DNA of 8,415 nt from a bacterium UBA1790 (lineage in GTDB: Bacteria > Bacteroidota > Bacteroidia > Bacteroidales > Muribaculaceae), in contig DCGA01000138.1 of assembly GCA_002314465.1 (NCBI GenBank), positions 3,166 through 11,580 of the forward strand. Direction: 5' to 3'. The notes below the pieces were generated by a model. It saw only the letters and a list, made by a program, of their open reading frames with translations, ran no database searches and was not told the origin of the DNA. Positions 1-5,176 of this stretch are shown piece by piece; the first letter of the stretch is position 1; each line of letters begins with the position of its first letter. The translations under genes and the position numbers were made by a program.

Positions 1-10
1 AAAAGCGTTG

Positions 11-18
11 CAAAGGTA
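11..18 (-). promoter_or_regulatory. Leftward Bacteroidetes -7 box at the window edge
   Basis: On the minus strand these bases read TACCTTTG, a full match to the Bacteroidetes -7 consensus TAnnTTTG and identical to the -7 box of the MATE gene in this window. A TTG lies 16 bases upstream of it on that strand, shorter than the usual 19-21 spacing. It would drive a gene that starts just left of the window. The downstream gene is not visible, so the assignment rests on the box alone. Confidence 0.45.
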
Positions 19-200
19 CAACTTTTTATTTACGCAACCTAATTTTTGCCGTTTTTTTTGCGTCGGGCACTTGTCGGCGGTCGACAAAACCGGTTCAAGT
101 TTACGCAGAAAAAGTGCGATTCGGGTGGGTAGATATGGTGTTTTTTACCTGTGTTTGGTTAAATAAAGTTAACAAAAAGGGGTTTTTGGTACCGAAAATG
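19..200. other. AT-rich intergenic stretch without a gene
   Basis: No credible reading frame or RNA gene is visible here. The only structure I see is a short inverted repeat, TTGTCG at 71-76 and CGACAA at 82-87 with a 5-base spacer, which lacks a following T-run and so is not a terminator. The 12-mer CAGAAAAAGTGC at 106-117 recurs at 374-385 in the same orientation. Confidence 0.6.
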
Positions 201-214
201 ATGTTGTTCAACAT
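201..214. promoter_or_regulatory. Operator-like inverted repeat over a -33 region
   Basis: ATGTTG and CAACAT are perfect complements separated by only two bases. The spacer is too short for the full arms to form an RNA hairpin, so a protein-binding site in DNA is a better reading. It ends 8 bases before the -7 box at 223-230, where a regulator would cover the -33 region. A six-base arm can occur by chance in AT-rich DNA. Confidence 0.25.
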
Positions 215-222
215 ATTTCTCT

Positions 223-230
223 TAATTTTG
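223..230 (+). promoter_or_regulatory. -7 box of small unit 1
   Basis: TAATTTTG is an exact TAnnTTTG match and is identical to the -7 box used by pldA at 2218-2225. Expected transcription start is about base 237. No good TTTG lies 19-21 bases upstream; a TTG at 204-206 is 16 bases away and sits inside the inverted repeat at 201-214. Confidence 0.4.
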
Positions 231-236
231 CATAGT

Positions 237-301
237 GTTTTTCATGGTATTAGATTTAAGGTTAATTAAGATTGGTTGTCGTGAGACAATCAATTTTTTT
301 T
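237..301 (+). ncRNA. Candidate small RNA 1 (about 65 nt)
   Basis: This is the interval between the predicted start of the -7 box at 223-230 and the T-run of the terminator at 271-301. No plus-strand gene lies upstream or inside that would need such a terminator. A 21-codon frame begins at the ATG at 244, but it reads through the hairpin and its T-run, so it does not look like a protein gene. Alternatives are a prematurely terminated leader for a lost gene or a remnant. The boundaries are predicted, not observed. Confidence 0.25.
271..301 (+). terminator. Strong intrinsic terminator, GTGA loop
   Basis: Bases 271-280 pair with 285-294 to give a 10-bp stem with a single G·T wobble, closed by a GTGA (GNRA-type) tetraloop, followed directly by seven T residues at 295-301. 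This is a textbook rho-independent terminator in the plus direction. No annotated plus-strand gene lies before it. Confidence 0.75.
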
Positions 302-387
302 GTATATAACACTCACCCAATCGTTTAGATGCCTATCTGAAACCTCGCAGAGTACTATCCACTTCCGGATATTCAGAAAAAGTGCAA

Positions 388-422
388 TAATTTTGCAGAT
401 TAAAAAAGTTTTTCTAAATTTG
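388..422 (+). promoter_or_regulatory. Consensus promoter of small unit 2, with a second overlapping -7 box
   Basis: TTTG at 392-395, 19 bases of spacer and TAAATTTG at 415-422 give one of the best matches in the window to the Bacteroidetes sigma-AB promoter. The same upstream TTTG is also the end of a second exact -7 match, TAATTTTG at 388-395, so two starts 27 bases apart are possible. The predicted main start is near base 429. Confidence 0.6.
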
Positions 423-428
423 CAACCG

Positions 429-603
429 AAAAAGCGTGTGAACTCTTTCATAATGCAAGCCAGAAATTGGCATGCAATATTAAAATCATTTAGTCTAAAT
501 TTCCCTAAGTCGTCGGGTCAAGAGGTCGCATGTGAATGTAAAATCGAGATTACACGACAATGATAAAGGCATTCCGCCGCAACGGTATGCCTTTATTTTT
601 TTT
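429..603 (+). ncRNA. Candidate structured small RNA 2 (about 175 nt)
   Basis: The interval is bounded by a consensus promoter at 392-422 and an intrinsic terminator at 564-603. Bases 435-445 can pair with 546-556 (one wobble, one A/A mismatch), closing most of the transcript in a long-range stem. Local hairpins are also possible: 455-462 with 468-475, and TGTAA 537-541 with TTACA 550-554; the latter competes with the long-range stem. A rod closed by a terminal stem recalls the general shape of 6S RNA, but I do not recognise the sequence. A competing reading is a 36-codon frame, ATG at 453 to TGA at 561-563, whose stop touches the terminator. It uses codons rare in the neighbouring genes (ATA, TTA, AGA, CGA), and I see no ribosome site, so I favour RNA. 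Confidence 0.35.
564..603 (+). terminator. Intrinsic terminator of small unit 2
   Basis: TAAAGGCAT at 564-572 pairs perfectly with ATGCCTTTA at 587-595. A T/T mismatch and three more pairs (CCG with CGG) extend the stem inward to a six-base loop. Eight T residues follow at 596-603. The polarity fits a plus-strand transcript. For the MATE gene arriving from the right, the hairpin has only a weak T-run (TTTATCATT), so two-way use is possible but less convincing. Confidence 0.75.
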
Positions 604-627
604 GTGCCTATATGTGTGAAGCGATGT

Positions 628-1998
628 TTACTGAAGTTGTCGCTGCTCGTTGACAAGGCGGGTGATGTGTCGAAACTCGATGGCAATGAGTACTGCCGAA
701 ACCACTGTAGCCGCAAAGTCACTCAGGGGGAATGATACCCACACGCCGTTAAGGTCCCACCAGCGGGGGAAGATGAACAGCATGGGCAGCAAGAAGAACA
801 CTTGCCTGATGAGGCTCATGAACACCGACTTGCCGGCCGCGCCTATGGCCTGGAAGAAGTTGGTGATGACAATCTGGAATCCCGCCATCCAGAACATCCA
901 CATGCTCATGCGCAGCGCGTTTTCGCTCACATTGAGCAGGTGTTCGTCTACGGTGAAAAGGCGTGCTATGAGTCGGGGGCACACCTGGCTGGCAACCACG
1001 CCCAGGGCACACACAAGGGTGCCAACGGCTGCGGCGAGCCAGAACGTGCGCTTGAGGCGGTCATACTTCTGCGCACCGTAGTTGAATCCCACGATGGGCT
1101 GCATGCCCTGGCACACGCCTATCACGAAAGTCACGAGCAACTGGGTTAGGGTAGTGAAGATACCTATCGCTGCCACGCCGGCGTCACCGCCGTAGGCATA
1201 CACTGTATTGTTGATGACGGCATTCACAAGGCATCCGGCTGTATTGACGATACATGGGGCTGCGCCAATTGCCATGATGGGCAGCAGCACCTCCTTGCGC
1301 AGGCCGAAGGTGCCACGCTTGAAGTGAATCATGCTCTTGCGGTTAAGGAAGTGCGCTACGACGAAGATTGCGCTCACGCACATAGATATGTCGGTAGCGA
1401 TGGCAGCACCCTTGATGCCCCACTTGAGGCCGAAGATGAAGATGGGTGCGAGAATCACATTCAGTCCGGCGCCTATGAACATGGTCACCATGGCCTTGGT
1501 GGGATATCCGGTGGCGCGCATCACGTTGTTGAACGAGTAGCACACGTTTATCACAAGCATGCCCGGTAGCAGATAGAGCATGAAGTCGCGTGCATAGGGC
1601 AACGTTGCATCGCTGGCGCCAAACAGGCGCAGGATGGGATCGATGAATATAGCCAGCATGGCGATGTAGAAGGTGGCAAGCAGCAGAGTCATCACGAAAC
1701 TGTTGCCCAGAATAACCTCGGCCTTGTCGCGGCGTCCCTGTCCCAGCACGATAGACGAACGTGCTGCGGCACCCACACCGATGAGTACACCGAAGGCGGT
1801 GCTCACGTTCATCACGGGGAATGTGATGGCAAGTCCGGCGATGGCATCGGGGCCTACGCCCTGGCCTATGAAGATGCGGTCGATGATGTTGTAGATCGAC
1901 ATCACCACGATTCCCACAACGGCGGGAATGCTATATTTCCATAATAAACGTCCCACTGGGGCTGTGCCCAGCTCATTTAGTCTTTCAATCTTATCCAT
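628..1998 (-). CDS. MATE-family multidrug/Na+ antiporter (MepA-like)
   Basis: A 456-residue inner-membrane transporter expected to expel cationic drugs or metabolites in exchange for Na+ or H+. Length and the pattern of about 12 hydrophobic segments in two repeated halves fit the MATE family. Recognisable stretches are the first helix ending NIIDRIFIG (about 37-45), the GVGAAARSS segment with LGQG following (74-88), RATGYP (161-166) and, in the second half, QGMQPIVGFNYGAQ (297-310), the typical MATE repeat motif. The frame extends 20 codons upstream to 2058, but I start at the ATG at 1996-1998. MDKIERLNELG is the usual N-terminus, and the -7 box at 2013-2020 lies inside the extension, so the extension could not be transcribed from that promoter. 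The gene is monocistronic as far as visible. Substrate cannot be read from sequence; no broken or missing region is seen. Confidence 0.93.
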   Translation of the reverse strand: MDKIERLNELGTAPVGRLLWKYSIPAVVGIVVMSIYNIIDRIFIGQGVGPDAIAGLAITFPVMNVSTAFGVLIGVGAAARSSIVLGQGRRDKAEVILGNSFVMTLLLATFYIAMLAIFIDPILRLFGASDATLPYARDFMLYLLPGMLVINVCYSFNNVMRATGYPTKAMVTMFIGAGLNVILAPIFIFGLKWGIKGAAIATDISMCVSAIFVVAHFLNRKSMIHFKRGTFGLRKEVLLPIMAIGAAPCIVNTAGCLVNAVINNTVYAYGGDAGVAAIGIFTTLTQLLVTFVIGVCQGMQPIVGFNYGAQKYDRLKRTFWLAAAVGTLVCALGVVASQVCPRLIARLFTVDEHLLNVSENALRMSMWMFWMAGFQIVITNFFQAIGAAGKSVFMSLIRQVFFLLPMLFIFPRWWDLNGVWVSFPLSDFAATVVSAVLIAIEFRHITRLVNEQRQLQ

Positions 1999-2012
1999 AA
2001 GTAAATCGGGTG

Positions 2013-2020
2013 CAAAGGTA
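2013..2020 (-). promoter_or_regulatory. -7 box of the MATE gene
   Basis: On the minus strand this reads TACCTTTG, an exact TAnnTTTG match. A TTTCG about 18 bases upstream on that strand may act as the -33 element. Only 14 bases separate the box from the ATG at 1998, so the predicted mRNA leader is about 6-9 bases, leaving no room for a Shine-Dalgarno site. The box also supports the shorter start for the MATE protein. Confidence 0.55.
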
Positions 2021-2058
2021 GTGATTTTTTCACACGCACGAAAGAATTCCGGGTGCAT

Positions 2059-2066
2059 TAACTTTG
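2059..2066 (+). promoter_or_regulatory. Possible -7 box before an orphan terminator
   Basis: TAACTTTG matches TAnnTTTG and is identical to the -7 boxes of yqeY (3195-3202) and the phosphate transporter (5838-5845). No TTG-like -33 element lies at the right distance, so it is weaker than those. A transcript from about 2073 would run into the terminator at 2132-2163 after roughly 90 nt. A 17-codon frame starts at the ATG at 2070 and stops at 2121-2123, before the hairpin; I do not claim it as a gene. Confidence 0.25.
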
Positions 2067-2131
2067 TTTATGCCTCAATGTTTTGCCGCGTGGTTTTGTC
2101 TTTTTGACGGGATGTACCGGTAAAGAAACAG

Positions 2132-2163
2132 TGCACTCCAACGGTCGGTTGGGGTGCATTTTT
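2132..2163 (+). terminator. Orphan strong terminator upstream of pldA
   Basis: Bases 2132-2142 pair with 2148-2158 in an 11-bp stem (one T·G wobble) with a five-base loop, followed by TTTTT at 2159-2163. The polarity is plus, but the nearest gene to the left runs on the minus strand. It therefore ends either a short transcript from the -7 box at 2059-2066 or acts as an insulator or attenuator ahead of pldA. Confidence 0.65.
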
Positions 2164-2196
2164 GGTTTGATAGTCAATATACTGCCCGGATAATGC

Positions 2197-2225
2197 TTGC
2201 AATTCGGAAAAAATAACTAATTTTG
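2197..2225 (+). promoter_or_regulatory. pldA promoter
   Basis: TTG at 2197-2199, 18 bases, then TAATTTTG at 2218-2225 fits the Bacteroidetes promoter. The predicted start is near 2232, giving a leader of about 24 bases that is A-rich (AAACGAAATAAATAG), typical of Bacteroidetes genes that lack a Shine-Dalgarno sequence. Confidence 0.65.
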
Positions 2226-2255
2226 CAGTCGCAATCAAAACGAAATAAATAGATT

Positions 2256-3101
2256 ATGCACAGAGTTACCAAGATTTTCATAGCGACATTGCTGCTGCTG
2301 GTTGCAATGCCCGTTCAGTCTCAAATCGTTGTTCGCGATATAGACGAAATGCTCACTGCCGACAGTCTTCGTCGTGTCTATGACTCGCGTCCCCACTTCG
2401 GACTTTACAAGGACAACTACTTCACCGTGGGTACTTCGATGAAACCCGCCCCCGACAAGTATAACAGCGACGTCAAGTTCCAGGTAAGTTTTGCACAGCG
2501 CCTCACCAACAGTGTGCTGCCGTTCCACACCTATGCGTTCTTGTTTTATACCCAGAAGACCATGTGGAACGTGTTTGAGAACTCGATGCCTATGCACGAC
2601 CTCAACTTCAACCCCGGTATCGGTCTTACCAAGCTGCTCATTAGCAAGAACCGCGTTGTGGGTAAGGCAACCCTTCTCCTCGAGCACGAGAGTAACGGCC
2701 GCGACAGCATCCAGTCGCGTAGTTGGAACAAGGTATCGCTCAGCGCGGCCATGTTCATCGACGAGAACTTCATGGTGCACGGCAAGGTGTGGATTCCCAT
2801 TATCGACGGCGAGAACAACCGCGACATCCTCAGGTACAGCGGTATTTTCCAGACAGGTATCCAGTGCATCAGCAACAACCAGCGCTGGGTGTTTGACGCT
2901 ACCTACGTTAAGCGCCAGGGATGGAACCTCAACGGTAACCTCACCCTCAACCTGGGCTTCCGCCTGTTCAAGAGAAGCAACCAGTTCCTCATGCTCCACT
3001 ACTACAGCGGCTACGGCGAGTGCATGCTCGACTATAACAAGTATCACAATCGCCTTCGCATAGGTCTGCTCATTCGTCCTGACTTCTTCAGCGACTTCTA
3101 A
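2256..3101 (+). CDS. pldA: Outer-membrane phospholipase A (OMPLA)
   Basis: A 281-residue precursor of the outer-membrane beta-barrel lipase that removes acyl chains from phospholipids that reach the outer leaflet, preserving the permeability barrier. Residues 1-22 form a signal peptide (basic start, TLLLLVAM core, cleavage near VQS/Q). The active site is complete: H144 and S146 in EHESNGR and N158 in SRSWNK, with the same spacing as H142, S144 and N156 of the E. coli enzyme. S154 corresponds to the calcium ligand S152, and Q100 in YTQKTMW falls where E. coli has the dimer-interface glutamine. YSGYGECMLDYN (250-261) is the conserved near-terminal strand, and the chain ends in phenylalanine, the usual outer-membrane insertion signal. 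The gene has its own promoter and terminator and no operon partner. In known OMPLA, activity is controlled by calcium-dependent dimerisation after membrane damage. Confidence 0.95.
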   Translation: MHRVTKIFIATLLLLVAMPVQSQIVVRDIDEMLTADSLRRVYDSRPHFGLYKDNYFTVGTSMKPAPDKYNSDVKFQVSFAQRLTNSVLPFHTYAFLFYTQKTMWNVFENSMPMHDLNFNPGIGLTKLLISKNRVVGKATLLLEHESNGRDSIQSRSWNKVSLSAAMFIDENFMVHGKVWIPIIDGENNRDILRYSGIFQTGIQCISNNQRWVFDATYVKRQGWNLNGNLTLNLGFRLFKRSNQFLMLHYYSGYGECMLDYNKYHNRLRIGLLIRPDFFSDF

Positions 3102-3109
3102 GCAAAACC

Positions 3110-3125
3110 ACGGTGTAAACACCGT
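3110..3125 (+). other. Short hairpin after pldA
   Basis: ACGGTG at 3110-3115 pairs with CACCGT at 3120-3125 around TAAA, and the A-run before it and T-run after it could add pairs if CC is bulged. It has only three extra T residues, so it is probably a 3'-end stabilising or auxiliary hairpin ahead of the main terminator at 3138-3174. Confidence 0.45.
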
Positions 3126-3137
3126 TTTCACGATATT

Positions 3138-3174
3138 ATTGCGGCAACGAATCAATGTTGCCGCAATTTTTTTT
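3138..3174 (+). terminator. pldA terminator
   Basis: ATTGCGGCAAC at 3138-3148 pairs with GTTGCCGCAAT at 3157-3167 (11 bp, eight-base loop), and the T-run spans 3167-3174. It is strong in the plus direction. Its final bases overlap the -33 region of the yqeY promoter. Confidence 0.85.
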
Positions 3175-3202
3175 CATTTTTCCTGAAATAGTTGTAACTT
3201 TG
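3172..3202 (+). promoter_or_regulatory. yqeY promoter, overlapping the pldA terminator
   Basis: TAACTTTG at 3195-3202 is an exact -7 match. Nineteen bases upstream lies TTTC at 3172-3175, a near match to TTTG formed by the end of the pldA terminator T-run. The predicted start is around 3209, leaving about 22 bases of leader before the ATG at 3231. Confidence 0.6.
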
Positions 3203-3230
3203 TAGGTTGAAACAAAATTCAGTATTTACT

Positions 3231-3680
3231 ATGGCAATTTTTGATAACGTGAATGCGGGCATCAAGGCAGCTATGCTGGCTCGCGACAAGGTGCGCCTGG
3301 GCGCATTGCAAGGTATCAAGGCTGAGTTGCTGCTCATCAAGACCCAGCCCGGTAACAACGGAGAGGTGAGCGACGAGAACGCACTCAAGGCTCTCATGAA
3401 GATGGCTAAGCAGCGCAAGGAGAGCGCGGCTCTCTATGCCGAGAACGGCCGCCAGGAGCTTGCCGAGGAGGAACTCGCTCAGGCTGCGGTAGTTGAGGAA
3501 TTCCTGCCCAAGATGATGTCGCCCGAGGAACTCGAGGCAACAATCAAGGAAATCATCGCACAGACCGGTGCTACATCGATGAAGGACATGGGCAAGGTGA
3601 TGGGCGTTGCTACCAAGCAGCTCGCCGGTAAGGCCGAGGGCAAGGCTATCAACACCCTCGTGCGCCAGCTCCTCTCATAA
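3231..3680 (+). CDS. yqeY: GatB/YqeY-domain protein
   Basis: A 149-residue, charged, helical cytosolic protein, the normal length for the stand-alone YqeY family. The family resembles the C-terminal tail domain of GatB, the tRNA-dependent amidotransferase subunit that contacts tRNA, so a tRNA-related role is often inferred, but no reaction is established. Visible family features are the AMLARDKVRLGALQ N-terminal helix (14-27), the KQRKES and EEELAQ helices in the middle, EEFLPKMMSPEEL, and a C-terminal GKVMGVATKQLAGKAEG region. I start at ATG 3231; the in-frame TTG at 3207 lies at the predicted transcription start and is rejected. serS follows after 90 bases without a clear promoter or terminator, so the two are probably cotranscribed, which fits a link to tRNA charging. 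Confidence 0.92.
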   Translation: MAIFDNVNAGIKAAMLARDKVRLGALQGIKAELLLIKTQPGNNGEVSDENALKALMKMAKQRKESAALYAENGRQELAEEELAQAAVVEEFLPKMMSPEELEATIKEIIAQTGATSMKDMGKVMGVATKQLAGKAEGKAINTLVRQLLS

Positions 3681-3703
3681 GGCTCAGGGAATCCCCCTCC
3701 CCA

Positions 3704-3739
3704 AGCCTATATGGCTTATTTAGCCTATGTGGCTTATAA
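3704..3739. repeat. Four degenerate 9-base units between yqeY and serS
   Basis: The sequence divides cleanly into AGCCTATAT, GGCTTATTT, AGCCTATGT and GGCTTATAA, consensus RGCYTATNT. Neighbouring units are complementary at their ends, so AAGCC/GGCTT (3703-3707 with 3713-3717) and AGCC/GGCT (3722-3725 with 3731-3734) can form two small tandem hairpins. Units 1-2 and 3-4 form a 15-base direct repeat with one mismatch. There is no long T-run, so termination is unlikely. The array sits inside the probable yqeY-serS transcript. Confidence 0.6.
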
Positions 3740-3770
3740 AAAGAAATAACTAAAAAAACAATATAAAACA

Positions 3771-5042
3771 ATGCTTACATTACAACTCATCAACGAGAAT
3801 CCCGAGGCAGTGATCGAGCGCCTTGCCGTTAAGTGCTTTGACGGCCGCGAGCCCATCATGCGCGTCGTGGAACTCGACAAGCAGCGCCGCGCAGCACAGA
3901 AGGAGCGCGACGACAATGCCGCACAGCTCAACAAGATGGCGGCTCAGATTGGCGCCCTCATGAAGCAGGGCCAGCGTGAGGAAGCCGAGGGCGTTAAGGC
4001 CCAGGTTGCCGCACTCAAGAACACTAACAAGGACATCGACGAGCGTCTCAAGGCTGTCGAGGACGAGATAACCGAGATTCTCCTCTCTATCCCCAATGTT
4101 CCCTACGAGGGCGTTCCCGCAGGACGCACTGCCGAGGACAACGTGGTAGAGAAGGAAGGCGGCCCCATGCCCCAGCTCGGCGAGGAGGCTCTTCCCCACT
4201 GGGAACTCGCCAAGAAGTACAACCTCATCGACTTTGACCTGGGCGTGAAGATCACCGGTGCAGGTTTCCCCGTCTACATAGGCAAGGGTGCACGCCTGCA
4301 GCGCGCGCTCATCCAGTTCTTCCTCGACGAGGCCGGCAAGGCTGGCTACGTAGAGGTTGAGCCCCCCTATGTTGTCAACGAGGATTCGGGTCGCGGCACA
4401 GGCCAGCTGCCCGACAAGGAGGGTCAGATGTACCACGCTACTCTCGACAACTTCTACCTCATCCCCACTGCCGAGGTTCCCGTGACCAACATGTACCGCG
4501 ACGTTATCCTGTCGCAGGACGAGCTCCCCAAGATGAACTGCGCTTACTCGGCTTGCTTCCGCCGCGAGGCTGGTAGCTACGGTAAGGACGTGCGCGGCCT
4601 CAACCGCCTGCATCAGTTCGACAAGGTCGAAATCGTGCGCATCGAGCGTCCCGAGGATTCTTATGCTGCCCTTGAGCAGATGAAGGACCACGTGCAGGGA
4701 CTTCTCGAGAAGCTTGAGCTTCCCTGGCACATCCTGCGCCTGTGTGGCGGTGACATGAGTTTCACAAGCGCCATCACCTTCGACTTCGAGGTATGGTCGG
4801 CAGCCCAGCAGCGCTGGCTCGAGGTTAGTTCGGTATCTAACTTCGAGACTTACCAGGCCAACCGCCTCAAGTGCCGCTACCGTGGCGACGACAAGAAGAC
4901 CCGCCTGTGCCACACCCTCAATGGCTCGGCTCTGGCATTGCCCCGCATCGTGGCTGCATTGCTCGAGAACAACCAGACTCCCGAGGGCATACGCGTGCCC
5001 AAGTGCCTGCACAAGTACACCGGCTTCGAGATTATCGATTGA
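3771..5042 (+). CDS. serS: Seryl-tRNA synthetase
   Basis: A 423-residue cytosolic class II synthetase that charges tRNA-Ser (and tRNA-Sec where present) with serine using ATP. Residues 1-110 are the N-terminal domain with a long two-helix coiled coil (about 30-105, rich in K, E, Q and A) that grips the long variable arm of the tRNA. The catalytic domain shows motif 1 around GARLQRALIQFF (173-184) to the PPY at 198-200, the serine-binding TAEVP (233-237), motif 2 FRREAGSYGKD (263-273) and motif 3 LNGSALALPR (383-392). The length and end are typical and nothing is missing. The leader AACTAAAAAAACAATATAAAACA before the ATG is A-rich, as in other genes here. I see no TAnnTTTG box in the 90-base gap, so transcription most likely comes from the yqeY promoter. 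Confidence 0.97.
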   Translation: MLTLQLINENPEAVIERLAVKCFDGREPIMRVVELDKQRRAAQKERDDNAAQLNKMAAQIGALMKQGQREEAEGVKAQVAALKNTNKDIDERLKAVEDEITEILLSIPNVPYEGVPAGRTAEDNVVEKEGGPMPQLGEEALPHWELAKKYNLIDFDLGVKITGAGFPVYIGKGARLQRALIQFFLDEAGKAGYVEVEPPYVVNEDSGRGTGQLPDKEGQMYHATLDNFYLIPTAEVPVTNMYRDVILSQDELPKMNCAYSACFRREAGSYGKDVRGLNRLHQFDKVEIVRIERPEDSYAALEQMKDHVQGLLEKLELPWHILRLCGGDMSFTSAITFDFEVWSAAQQRWLEVSSVSNFETYQANRLKCRYRGDDKKTRLCHTLNGSALALPRIVAALLENNQTPEGIRVPKCLHKYTGFEIID

Positions 5043-5061
5043 TAGTCACGGTCATATACAC

Positions 5062-5102
5062 AAAAGCAACTCCCTGCCATGGTGGCGGGGAGTTGCTTTT
5101 TT
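5062..5102. terminator. Two-way terminator between serS and the DUF456 gene
   Basis: Bases 5066-5078 pair with 5084-5096 in a 13-bp GC-rich stem (one T·G wobble) with a five-base loop. Six T residues follow in the plus direction (5097-5102) and four T residues (complement of 5062-5065) follow in the minus direction. It lies 20 bases after the serS stop and between two convergent genes, so it probably ends both, more efficiently for serS. Confidence 0.85.
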
Positions 5103-5176
5103 ATGCGGGAGGATGGCCCTGATGCTGTGTCAAGGTTGAAGTTTGTGTTATGATAAGTGGTTGAGGGTGAGAGGGT

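Noticed and set aside
71..87. TTGTCG/CGACAA hairpin as a terminator
   Set aside because: Only six base pairs and followed by A residues, not T, in the plus direction. No gene precedes it.
300..563. 87-codon plus-strand open frame
   Set aside because: It starts with TTG inside the T-run of the terminator at 271-301, resembles no family I know and crosses the promoter at 388-422. Only its last 36 codons, from ATG 453, have a plausible layout.
2235..3155. 306-codon minus-strand open frame across pldA
   Set aside because: It is an exact antisense shadow of a clearly real gene, made possible by the C/G-ending codon bias. It runs through the pldA terminator and promoter region.
3207..3230. TTG start giving YqeY eight extra residues
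   Set aside because: The TTG lies at or before the predicted transcription start and the family begins at the ATG at 3231.
3703..3740. 9-base repeat array as a terminator for yqeY
   Set aside because: The stems are only four to five pairs with no T-run after them, so release of polymerase is unlikely.
3780..5012. 410-codon minus-strand open frame across serS
   Set aside because: Antisense shadow of serS. Low-complexity V/L/A/E/H-rich translation and no promoter.
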